From positions 930,001 through 994,000 of the forward strand of contig JARGXX010000113.1 in NCBI GenBank assembly GCA_030374765.1: DNA of 64,000 nt, read 5' to 3'. Source of the stretch: Agarophyton chilense (Eukaryota > Rhodophyta > Florideophyceae > Gracilariales > Gracilariaceae). Position numbers and translations under genes: made by a program. Below are positions 43,522-53,248 of the stretch, piece after piece; the first letter of the stretch is position 1; each line of letters starts with the position of its first letter. Under the pieces are notes generated by a model. It made no database searches and had not been told where the DNA came from. It saw only the letters and a program-made list of their open reading frames with translations.

Positions 43522-46188
43522 GTGCTGACCAGGGAGAGCTCGCCTCCCTGCTCCCGCGCTTGGAAGCCCAAGATTCTCTTGAGGCCTCCCAAATCTCCGC
43601 CGTACGGAATCAATACGCCGGACGGAAAGCGAGTACAGTTTGACTGTGAGTTACATCGTCCTTGGAGATGTTATACTTGTCCGTCAAAACGGGAAAGTTA
43701 CCTCATGGTAATGTCTAAAGGAAACTATAAGGCCTATGCCGACATCGGCTCTGACAGGAATCTGTTATCTCGTCGATTGACTATCCTGGACACAGGTGCT
43801 GGTCCGAACTTTATACGGGAATCGGAGCTCGCTCCTGCTGACTTACAACGTATTCGATACGGTCCTTTACCGGACATCCGGGATGCCAACAAAAACGCTG
43901 TGAAGACACTGGGAACAGTTCGACTCGTGGTGCGTTTGGGACGCTTTGTAGTCCTAGTCGACTTCATCGTCTGTAAGACGTTAGCTGCACCAGTGGTACT
44001 GGGATGTGATTATTGCGACAAGTTTGTCGAAGCCCTTCGCCCGCGAAGAAACCTAGTGGAACTAGATGATGGATCAATGGTACCAATTGTTCGCAAGCCA
44101 ATGCGTCGTTGCTCTGAAGCACCTTCACTTCCACCATCTATAGAATACGGGAAATCCCGAGGACATGTCTCGCCAAGGATTCGAGTAGCGAAGAGTGCCA
44201 TGCTGAAGGCGCAAACCCAAACTTGGGTTCAAGTAAGAACAGAACGACACGGACTCGTGGTAATTCAACCGAATACTCGGATGTACGAATCCCGTGGATT
44301 GCTAGTCGCTAACGGCATTGCTCAGGTTGATCCTGGTAGCCCCTTTTGGATACTAGTGAGTAGCTTCACCGATAAAGATTATCATATACCGAAGATTCAG
44401 GTTGTTGCAACAGCTTTGCCTCATCCCACAGTGGTGGTCCCTACTCATATTTCTACCGCAGAAGTATTGGGATTAACCCATGTCGGTGACACAGACGAAG
44501 AACTGCAAACTCTGTCTGGAGATCAATTGCAAACGGCAAAGGATCCAGAGAGCCTGATCGATGAGCTAGACTTAGCACATGTGTCGGAACCCTACAGAAC
44601 GATGATCAGGTCTATGCTGAAGAAGTATACATCCATGTGGAGTGGAAAACTAGGAGAGATCTCCGCTACGGAACACCACATTGATTTGGTCCCAGGGTCA
44701 CGACCCATCTCCCAACCACCCTACAGAGCGGGACCGCGAACTTGCCAAATCGAAGAGGAGAATGTCAGCAAAATGCTGGAAGAAGGAGTAATCGAAGCAG
44801 CTCAATCTGCTTGGGCCTCACCAGTGGTGCTGGTTCAAAAACCTGATGGTTCTTTACGATTCTGTATTGATTATCGAAAACTGAACGCAGTTACAGTTCG
44901 AGATACATACCCGTTGCCTCTAATGGACGAATGTATTGAAAGCTTAGGAGAAGCGAACGTGTTCACCACGTTGGACGCCAACTCTGGCTATTGGCAGGTG
45001 CCTGTAGCGGAAGAAGACCAAGATAAAACCGCATTTGCGTGTCACGCCGGTCTCTACCATTTCAAAAGGATGTCCTTTGGCTTAACGAATGCACTGGCTA
45101 CTTTCCAGCGTACTCTAGACATCTTGCTCTCAAGATACAAGTGGAAGACTTGTTTAGTGTATTTGGACGATGTGATCATCTTTTCCCAGGATGTGGAAAG
45201 CCATTTACGGCTTGTCGAGGAGATCATCAAAGCACTACAGAGCGCAGGTATTACCTTTAAGTTCAAGAAATGCGAAGGGTTCGCTGGTACCGTCCGGTAT
45301 TTAGGACATGTGATCAAGCCGGGACAGCTTGCCATTCAAGAGACACAAACAGCGGCTCTCCGCGAAGTACAACCTCCGTCGACACAGAAGCAATTGCGTT
45401 CTTTCCTCGGCTTGTGCAACGTCTACCGACGATTCGTGCCGCGATACTTGCATATAGCGGCACCGCTCAACGCCAAGCTGCGTAAAGGACAACCAGTACA
45501 GCTGGAACAATTCAGACAAGCGGAAGTGGAATCGTTCGACACGCTGAAGACAAAGATTATTACATCTCCAGTCTTGGCGCTGCCCATCCCCAACCTGCCA
45601 TACTCAGTGGATACCGACTCTAGCGAGTACCAAGTAGGGTGTGCCCTTTTTCAAACACACCCTGATGGTGAACGCAAACCCATTGGTTACTGGTCAAGAT
45701 CGCTGAATGCAGCTGAGAAGAAGTATTCAGTTTCAGAAAAGGAATGCCTTGCAATCGTTTGGGCTCTAACCACACTGCTACTGTATCTCCAAGGAGAACC
45801 TTTTACCGTCAACACGGATCATTCGTCTCTACGATGGTTACTGTCCATGACAGACCCGTCTGGTCGTCTCACACGATGGCGCTTGCGCCTTTCTGAATTC
45901 GATTTCGAAGTGAATTATAAGAAGGGATTGGCCAATGTCCAAGCTGACGCGCTATCGCGACTCAAAACACTGTGCGAAACCCAAGGCGAAATCGATGAAG
46001 AGATACCTTACTTCTACATGGAGACCCATTCACCATCTTTTGAAGAAGAAGAACAAAAGACCATTGATGATTATTCGGATGCAGACCCGTTCCTTGAATT
46101 AGCAGACACTGACCCTTCAGTTCAACTTGAGCGAATCTCGTGCATTGAGCTTCTCAATGAGCAACACGCCAATACCTTTTGTGCGTAG
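43522..46188 (+). CDS. Ty3/gypsy pol: protease, reverse transcriptase, RNase H
   Basis: 888 codons open, in the -1 frame relative to the last gag frame, and open upstream so that the two overlap. Protease: ILDTGAGPNFI with the flap and VVLGCDYCD. RT: VQKPDGSLRFCIDYRKLN, FTTLDANSGYWQVPV, and the catalytic YLDDVIIF, plus the thumb LGLCNVYRRFVPRYL. RNase H: VDTDSSEYQVGCALF, SEKECLAIVWAL, NTDHSSLRWLL and ADALSRL. All the catalytic Asp residues seen are in place. The stop at 46186 (TAG) then interrupts the link to integrase. The first listed start is GTG; translation more likely enters by frameshift from gag. Confidence 0.93.
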   Translation: MLTRESSPPCSRAWKPKILLRPPKSPPYGINTPDGKRVQFDCELHRPWRCYTCPSKRESYLMVMSKGNYKAYADIGSDRNLLSRRLTILDTGAGPNFIRESELAPADLQRIRYGPLPDIRDANKNAVKTLGTVRLVVRLGRFVVLVDFIVCKTLAAPVVLGCDYCDKFVEALRPRRNLVELDDGSMVPIVRKPMRRCSEAPSLPPSIEYGKSRGHVSPRIRVAKSAMLKAQTQTWVQVRTERHGLVVIQPNTRMYESRGLLVANGIAQVDPGSPFWILVSSFTDKDYHIPKIQVVATALPHPTVVVPTHISTAEVLGLTHVGDTDEELQTLSGDQLQTAKDPESLIDELDLAHVSEPYRTMIRSMLKKYTSMWSGKLGEISATEHHIDLVPGSRPISQPPYRAGPRTCQIEEENVSKMLEEGVIEAAQSAWASPVVLVQKPDGSLRFCIDYRKLNAVTVRDTYPLPLMDECIESLGEANVFTTLDANSGYWQVPVAEEDQDKTAFACHAGLYHFKRMSFGLTNALATFQRTLDILLSRYKWKTCLVYLDDVIIFSQDVESHLRLVEEIIKALQSAGITFKFKKCEGFAGTVRYLGHVIKPGQLAIQETQTAALREVQPPSTQKQLRSFLGLCNVYRRFVPRYLHIAAPLNAKLRKGQPVQLEQFRQAEVESFDTLKTKIITSPVLALPIPNLPYSVDTDSSEYQVGCALFQTHPDGERKPIGYWSRSLNAAEKKYSVSEKECLAIVWALTTLLLYLQGEPFTVNTDHSSLRWLLSMTDPSGRLTRWRLRLSEFDFEVNYKKGLANVQADALSRLKTLCETQGEIDEEIPYFYMETHSPSFEEEEQKTIDDYSDADPFLELADTDPSVQLERISCIELLNEQHANTFCA

Positions 46189-48300
46189 ATACGCTCTCGT
46201 CTTAACGGGGGGGATGAGCTCCCGTTTTCACTCGATTCAAGGGGAATACTGTTCAGACATGTCGAAAAGCATGATCAAATCGTGATTCCACACGTCTTGA
46301 AGAGTCGAGTACTTCATCTGGCACACTACATCAGGCTGTCTGGTCATCCAGGAGGAACGAAGTTGTTCATGACTCTAAGAAGAGATTTTTACTGGCCTAC
46401 TTTGGCAATAGACTGCCATGCTACAGTGAGGTTGTGTACAACATGTGCGAAGAATCGCGTGAAGCTTTACAGGAAGCGGAAACCGATGACGTTATTCCAG
46501 GCGAAAGCGCCTTTACAATACGTCAGTATCGACATCCTAGGGGAATTGATTCGCTCAAGGCGAGGTTATCGCTACCTATTGGTAATCACCGACCGCTTCT
46601 CGAAGCTAGTGCGGACTTTGCCGCTGAAGCGGATAACCGCAGCCGTAATCGCACAGGAGTTTATCAAACAGTGGGTATTTATATATGGACTACCAGAAGT
46701 TCTGTTATCAGATAATGGGAAGCAATTCGTTGCGAAGTTCTTCCAGAATGTTTGCCGCATTATGGGCATTCGAAACGTGTTTCCCACGACCTATCATCCG
46801 CAATGCAACGGTCAGGTGGAGCGTTTCAACCGCACGCTGATAGCAGCATTACGACACTACATCGCGGACCACCCGAAAGAATGAGACATGTTTACAGATA
46901 CTCTGTGCTACGCATACAATACGCAAGTGCATACCTCTACAAAGACGGCACCGTTCGACGTCGTGCTGTCACGTAACCCTCCGGCTTTACCGGTTGCGCT
47001 TGACGACGAGACAGAATTGGATGCGCCGACCCCGGCTAAGTACCATCTGAAATGGAGGAATGACCTGAAGGCCAGAGCGGAAGAAGCCGCTAAGGAGTTA
47101 TCAAAGACGCAAGCTCGCTAAAAGCGAAACTATGACGCCAGAAGGCGAAGAGGAAATCCGGCAATCCGAGTAGGAGGTCACGTCTTCGTGCGAGTCGAAA
47201 GACCGGACGAACAGGAAGAATCTCGTCATAAGTTGTTTCCGATAGCGGCTGGACCCTGCAAAGTGGTGGACCTTAATGAAGACACATTGGTCATCAAGAC
47301 AGGTGAGGACGTTGAACGTGTATCGCGCGATCGCGTGGAAGTCGCGCCTGACCCGCAAGTGTAAGTCGAGGTATCTGGTAGAACTAAGGAAGCAAGTGCG
47401 ACGGAACGTCAAGGCAAAAGCCCAAGTGACTCTGGGGAGAGTGAACCGTCACCAATGGCTCGAGCGGAGGAGAAAGCTCCTGATCTCCCACCGCCGGCGG
47501 TTGCGTACGCCAATCACGGACAGCTTCCGAAATATCGGGATATGCCCCGTGGCACGCGCACACCCGTAAGTACAGAAATGGAACCTGAAAGCAGGAAAGA
47601 TGTTTTGGACTTTGGCGCCAAGGACTTGGAAACGAGTGCACGCGAAAACGCGCCGTTGCTGCTTTAGGCTGATCCGTCAGGTGAAGCGCCACTCGCTGTT
47701 CCGCCGATATCGGCTCCCATCCCTCGTGGGCAAGAAGAAGAAGAGGTATCGCCTCCTGTCGTGGTGCAAGCACCATCGTCCACCCAACAGTGGTCTGAAT
47801 CGGATACACCGAAGGAAGTTCATCCACGAATGGAATTGAGAAGTAGCAAGAAGTATGCTTCTATGGAACCTGGAAAACAGGATAGATCTTTATCTGAGAA
47901 AGGTTTTCAAGGAAGGAGTACACTGCCCCTGCGGGCAGAACGACAGTTAGTCGACGAGCGAACGCTTAGAGACGCTGAGGCTGCTAACACAGAGACGCTT
48001 GGGTCAGCCCTAAGGCATTTCAAACCTGTGAACAGGCGTCTCGCGCCAACAGCGAAAGCATTGGGAAACGCCCAGGAATATGTTATGGATCGCATATGTG
48101 AACATGGCGAGCATGAAGATACTAGAGAATTTCTGTATCGAGTCCGTTGGTACGGTTTTCCTCCGGAAGCGGATACGTGGGAACCTATAGCTCATATCCC
48201 CCGTTCGCAGCTCGTGCGATATCATAGACGCATGCGATTACCACTCCCCAGTGAGATCGACTCCTCGATAATCGGGCTCATGGGCACATCCCATCTCTAA
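46189..48300 (+). pseudogene. Ty3/gypsy integrase and chromodomain, with stops
   Basis: The HHCC zinc region (LAHYIRLSGHPGGTK, CTTCAKNR) precedes the DDE core: SIDILGELIRS, LSDNGKQFVAKFF and HPQCNGQVERFNRTLIAAL. A TGA at 46882 follows HPKE. The C-terminal part continues (FDVVLSRNPPALP) to a TAA at 47119 and a basic KRNYDARR stretch with the GPY-like GPCKVVD. Near 48080-48240 lies a chromodomain: FLYRVRWYGFPPEADTWEP then IPRSQLVRYHRR. Chromodomains on gypsy integrases direct insertion to modified histones. Here the stops and frame changes break the polyprotein. Confidence 0.87.
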
Positions 48301-48410
48301 GTATGAGCTACAAAGGTAGTAAAAACTCGAAAGGTGAGAAGAAAACAAGAATTCATGTGGAAGAAAAGTGAAAACACGCAAGCACAGGACATTTACTGAT
48401 TATCACCTAG

Positions 48411-48490
48411 GAAGAACTCGAGAATCGAGAGAAGAACGATTGAAGAACTCGAGAAGCGAGAGAAGAAGGATTGAAGAACTCGAGAAGCGA
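48411..48490. repeat. 31-bp tandem repeat in the gypsy element
   Basis: Nearly three copies of a unit starting GAAGAACTCGAGAAGCGAG, between the chromodomain and the end of the antisense frame. Confidence 0.8.
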
Positions 48491-48638
48491 GAAGAGATGA
48501 AGACTAGAAGATAAGAAGGGAACGTGAAGACACGAAGTCACCGGAGTTTTATTGGTATCAAGATACCACCGCAAGGTTGACTAGGAGTCTTTTCTAGGAT
48601 CATCAAAGAGACGTGCGAGCACGCAGGTTCGCAAGAAG

Positions 48639-50429
48639 CTATGCGCGAATACCCTCAACTTGGTCCACGGGAAAGCCCGCGTCTAAGAAGAACTGCCTCA
48701 GCGGATCCAATCCTGGATCTTCGACCGGCACTGCAATCGGTTGTTGGGTAAACCCATGAAAGTTTTCTTGAGCAACTCCCACCGCTGCGGATTGATCGAC
48801 GGAAGTCGCTACGCCTGCCAGCTCTGGCTCGTCCTCGTAACCGAGTTCAGCCTCAGCTCCCGGCGCTTCCTCATACAGTTCCTCTCCGTTCTCGGATGGA
48901 GTACCATCGTACACGTATCCAGTAAGCTGGTTCGGTTGCATTTCACGCAGGTTCTCCCGAAGAAAGCGAGCCTGCTCGGAGGTGATCAATTGGCGCGTCC
49001 AGGGATCGTACCAAACGAAATCTCCAGCACTTGCTGTTCGTCCAGGAGAATGGTCGTGGTGTCTTGCACGGGTTCCGCGAGCGGATTGATCAGCTGGCAC
49101 TACAGACCAATCGACACTGTCGATCAAATCCACTAGATGGAGGAAGTCGGCATGGTTTGCACGGGATCCCAGGACAAGGGAATGATGGAGTTCTCTCACA
49201 TACTTTCGCGCTGTGGGCGACATGTACCAAACTCTAAAGGTATCATAAGCATCCCACAGGAGGAAGAAGGCCATCTTGGCGATAAACGCGGTATAAACCA
49301 CCGTCCAATATCCCGAGAACGGGTTGTTAACCAACGCGAACCCGATGTAGGAGATAACCGGTGGGAGCTCCACAGGGTAACCACGAGGACTCTCGATTGC
49401 CGCCCAATGCTCCGGAATACCGATGTAGCGCCCGAAGCGCGCGTTCCACCGGATGCGGTGAATCTCGATTATTTGATACGGCACCAAATAGCCCAAACGT
49501 GATCGAGTACGACGTTCCCAACGGGGATAATCCCAATAGGGAATGTCACGATTTCGAAGGAAGCGGAACTCCGCACGGAGAAGAGGTTGCTGAAAACAGA
49601 GAGCTGCATCACGCACACCGCGCACACCGCGCCAACCGCTAACATCGACTTCAACGAGTGTCTCGATATACGAGTAACCTTCACCGTCGGAACGGTCTTT
49701 CCAGGTATCTAGTTCCCAGTCCTGCGGGAGGAGAACCGTACTGATGAATCAGTGAAGACGCTGGTAAATCAGCTTGGTGAACCGCGTACGGGCTTCGGAC
49801 AAGGTTTCCGTTGAATATCGCGGAATCGCGTTGTCTGGCAAAGCAATATGGCTCGCCCAGTCGTCGCTATAAATCGCATGTTCCGGAATACCGTCAGGGA
49901 AGTACCCACCGTGTACATACTGCTGTATCGACGCGTCATCGCGGATAGCAACTGGATCAAACCAGGGCGCTTGCGCGAAAAGTTCAACGTTGTCGAGAGG
50001 ATCTCGTCCATAGAAATCCGCAGGGCGCGGGTAGATCCGCTCAGCACGACGAGAAGGAGCTCGAATCACACCCGCAAAGGCGACGTAAGCCACGTTCGGC
50101 ATCGGAGCCACGGTTGGCTGAGGTAACGGTACCGACCGTAATCAGGTGTACGGTGTGGGGAACGAACGGTATGGACTGATTTGAGCAGTAGACTGCGACG
50201 CATAACCAGCAGTATTAGACGGAGCCCCAGAAGGCACATGCTCAGGGGAGTTCTGAAACGGGTTGGACCCGGCGTTCGGATCCATCGCGAGAGATCGAGC
50301 TGAAGAGCGGTGAGGAACAGAATGCTGTTGAGAACTGTAAGAGTTGGTCGGGCGGCGAGGAATTCGTGATGACGATGAGTACCCGGAACACCGGTCCGAC
50401 TGCGTATAAACGCTTCTTGCGTCCCCCAT
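48639..50429 (-). pseudogene. Antisense reading frame (596 codons) inside the Ty3/gypsy element
   Basis: On the minus strand a single frame runs from ATG 50429 to TAG 48639, broken only by TGA at codons 96 (50142-50144) and 227 (49749-49751). It starts 25 bp inside the edge of the 3' LTR. The product has a Ser/Pro/Gln-rich N-terminus (about 1-95) and a globular middle with many Trp, Tyr and Arg (IPYWDYPRWERR, WNARFGRYIGIPEHWAA). A hydrophobic stretch follows near residues 355-391 (WTVVYTAFIAKMAFFLLW), then an acidic C-terminus. The sense strand here is closed. Antisense ORFs are known in some plant gypsy lineages, but I do not recognise this one. Both stops could come from CGA by C-to-T change. 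Confidence 0.72.
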
Positions 50430-50443
50430 GGTTCGCGCTTAAC

Positions 50444-50450
50444 GAGGGGG
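50444..50450 (+). promoter_or_regulatory. Polypurine tract of the nested gypsy element
   Basis: GAGGGGG, followed by TTA and the 3' LTR start TGTAG at 50454. This is where plus-strand DNA synthesis should be primed. Confidence 0.75.
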
Positions 50451-50453
50451 TTA

Positions 50454-51168
50454 TGTAGTATTCTACTATGCCTGGGAATCCGATATGTTGGTTTTTCGCG
50501 AAGACACGATTGGAACTCATAAGTGAGTGATGTCATCAAACTTGTGATATGAAACGGCACCCCGCATAGGATGCCTAGAGCAAGAGTGTCTTAGTGGAAC
50601 ACGTGGCGTCATGGTTCGAGTGGCTTACCACGGCGCGCGCATAGTTGCGACCCTTCCTAAGGAATGCCATATTGGCAACGGCGCATGTAGTGGAGATCCA
50701 CGTGTAGGGCTTTACTACCCTTTGTAGCTAGACGTCCATTAGGGACCATACCCATAGAGTGGGTTGGCTAAGTGGCTGACCACTGGGTATTATATATATA
50801 TTTATTTGGGCACTCACCCTGGTACACAGTATATAATGTACCAGAGGTGAGCGCTGACTCCGAGTAAAGGAGACAACATGGGCATCATGACTATTCTGTT
50901 CCTCGCTTAGGATTCCTTAACCGGAGATCCAGACAAGCTATAATAGATAGTCAGCCCCAAACCACTTCACGAGCCGTCTCGTACCTACGTTCCATCAACG
51001 TTTTACAGTTGCACTGTTCACCCTCGCTGGCGAGTAGTGGCCTTACACCCCACTTCCAGCTCGCTGGTGTTGTAGCTCTACCACCCCTTTTCTTTCGCCG
51101 CAAGCGACCCATCGGCAGTCCGAACGCTGTCGCAGGTGTCTTCTCTCTCCGTTAGAGCGGATACTACA
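50454..51168 (+). repeat. 3' LTR of the nested Ty3/gypsy element
   Basis: Same ends as the 5' LTR and followed at once by target duplication ACCGA (51169-51173). Its start region lies just upstream of the antisense frame, so an antisense promoter for that frame would lie here. Confidence 0.95.
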
Positions 51169-51173
51169 ACCGA

Positions 51174-52056
51174 CTTGTATCTTGGAGTCTCTATTGAAGA
51201 AAAGCCCACGGGAATTATTCTTCATCAGTGTCCTTTGATTTTGCGAATCATCAACATGCGTCGTCTGAATGAAGCGTTACCGTCATCGTATCCACTGCCG
51301 CAAACGCATTGTCTCTATGATGCAGTAGTAGCTCCTACTGACTCCAAAAAGACCTTTATGCTGAGTGTACCATACAAAAAAGTACTTGGATCTTTATTCT
51401 TTTTGAGCACGCTCACCAGACCCGATCTCGCCACATCAGTTTCCATGCTTAGCAAATTTGCTTCTAATCCTTTGCCTCAACATTGTAATCTTATGAAAAG
51501 GGTGGTGCGTTATCTGATCCACACTTTCAAGTACGGTTTGGAGATTCCGCATTCTTCGTCCACTACTGTAGCCGCGTGGTCAGATGCAGATTGGGGTCGT
51601 GATCTGGACAAACGTCGTTCAAGGGGAGGTTTTGTTATAACCATTGGTGACGTTCCTGTGATTTGGAGCTCAAAACTGCAGAAGTTTACGGCTCTATCCA
51701 CAACGGAAGCTGAGTTCTACGCAGTTTCGGAATGTATCAAACAGTTATCCTGGCTTAAGAACATTATCTGTGAACTTGGAATCAATTGGCATAATCCTGT
51801 ACCATTATATCAGGACAACTTAGGAGCCATATCTTGAACGAAGACCTACTTGGGAATGCGCAAAGTCAAACACATTGAACTTCGTCATCATTATGTATTG
51901 GATGCCGTGCATAACCAGTTTTTTTCAATTCATCATGTCTCGTCTGCCAAAAACCGAGCATACATTTTTACGAAGTCTCTGATTGGCAATGGGTTTACAT
52001 CACACCGTGACGCATTGCGGATTGCGCCCTTAGTGGTCGAGGGGGGATCTCAGTGA
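51174..52056 (+). pseudogene. Copia pol, 3' part (RT end and RNase H)
   Basis: Resumes after the nested element at LYLGVSIEE. RT ends with TRPDLATSVSMLSKF. RNase H has AAWSDADWGRDLDKRRSRGG, LSTTEAEFYAVSEC and LYQDNLGAIS, then a TGA at 51835, then HIELRHHYVLDAV and the C-terminal KNRAYIFTKSL. The active-site Asp and Glu residues are present. The stop interrupts the last third. Confidence 0.88.
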
Positions 52057-52165
52057 CCACCTACTTATAATGCCTTTATATTTGCATTTGTATTTTATTT
52101 GCATTTGCATCACGAGAGCATTGTTGAATTTACATTTGCAGCACAAGAGCATCAGAGAGCATCGT
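52054..52165 (+). repeat. Truncated copia 3' LTR
   Basis: About 112 bp matching the start of the 5' LTR. Similarity ends abruptly after GAGAGCATCGT. Confidence 0.75.
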
Positions 52166-53248
52166 CCAATGTTTACAAAGTCGCCAAAGTCTTGAAGCTT
52201 CTGGTGCAGCAAGCAGTCGATTGTTTCATTAAAACCTTCTTTGACAATGGCTGGACCCATGACCACTATGATGGAAAGGTTTTCGTTTTCGTCTTTTAAG
52301 TGGTGGCATAATTGCTTTTGCAACCAATGCTCTACGCTCCGGGCACTATTCTACTATTTTGGAATGGGTACCGTTTCCAAAGAAGGTTGAGGAAGTTTTC
52401 ACCCCCACGGGAGGAACCCCTCTCGTCTAATCAGCGTTCTGTTGAGCTACATATTTCTTTCTACTCAATTCGTCCCAGGATGTTCCTGCCATTAACTCTT
52501 ACACGACAATCGTTAAGCTCGAAAGTTTTTAAGACTCTACAGACCACCTCGGCGAAACAAGTCTCAAAATGGGACATGCATGCAATGAAAGGATCGTTCC
52601 TGTGGTATAAACCAAAACGATAGCGAGGGAGTAAGACCTGACTGTTCTTTGTAGAACGCCAAGGTCTCGAACTAGAAGGAGGAGATTGAGGATATCTGTA
52701 AGGTGTGGCAGCAACAGCCACTAAGAGATGCAACAGGAACGGCAGGTTTTCTGAGACCACGTTGGTAGACAGTGATGCACAGTGCACGTCGGTCCAAAAA
52801 ACGGTAAAGACACAAGGCTAACCTTTATGGTCAACTGTAGAAACCAAAAGGGGTGAAAGTAGTCTAGGAGGTGCTTGTCATTACAATATTGAAAGGGGTG
52901 GCCATGCTTGGTGAAGAAATCTCTCACCGGCCACCCAATCCACGATGGCGCTCCTCACCACGTTGCTACGAGGAGGTGCCTCTGAGGTGCGCCCCCCTAT
53001 CTACTTACTCTTATCTAAATAATACTAAATTAACGAAAAGCTAAGCTAATTCCTAAATAAACTACTTTAGTACACGGCGCATGCAGGCAATCATCCAGGT
53101 CCACCACCTGGCATAATTACCTTATCGGTGCAGCTCACTATACTATAGATCTCCCTCCTAGCGAAAGCCACGCTCCGTGCCTGTACCTTGGTTCAGCTTT
53201 CGCCAGTGCAGTGTGCCACAGTGCAGCAGTCGCCAATCCCAGACGTAA
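52166..53248. other. Unassigned sequence between copia and the second gypsy
   Basis: Overlapping short frames on both strands, none convincing. A minus frame near 52030-52323 (GPAIVKEGFNETIDCLLHQKL) may be a gene or transposon remnant. The stretch 52980-53090 is AT-rich. Confidence 0.3.

Larger units (their letters stand above)
40396..51168 (+). mobile_element. Full-length chromodomain Ty3/gypsy retrotransposon nested in copia
   Basis: Two ~716-bp LTRs (40396-41111 and 50454-51168) both begin TGTAGTAT and end ATACTACA, and differ at about 4 % of positions by eye. The 5-bp duplication ACCGA flanks it at 40391-40395 and 51169-51173. Removing the element and one ACCGA joins the copia RT reading. 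Internal order is gag, protease, RT, RNase H, integrase, chromodomain, then a 1.8-kb antisense frame before the 3' LTR. The order RT before IN defines Ty3/gypsy. Several stops and frameshifts in gag and IN make it non-autonomous now. Confidence 0.95.
36748..52165 (+). mobile_element. Ty1/copia LTR retrotransposon, interrupted by a Ty3/gypsy element
   Basis: Gag, protease, integrase and most of RT are at 37118-40390. The rest of RT and RNase H continue at 51174-52056, after the nested element 40396-51168. The start of the LTR near 36748 (CTCAGTGACTACGC) is repeated at 52054 (CTCAGTGACCACC) and the two match to about 52165, where the 3' LTR is cut off. The gene order gag-PR-IN-RT-RH is that of copia elements. 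A purine tract GAGGGGGGAT (52040-52048) precedes the 3' LTR. The element holds several stops and is dead. The outer target duplication cannot be tested because the 3' LTR is truncated. Confidence 0.88.

Noticed and set aside
37282-50144. UGA as a reassigned sense codon
   Set aside because: TGA ends normal host genes here and occurs at unrelated residue types in the elements (Trp, Cys, Arg), alongside TAA and TAG stops. Decay explains it better.
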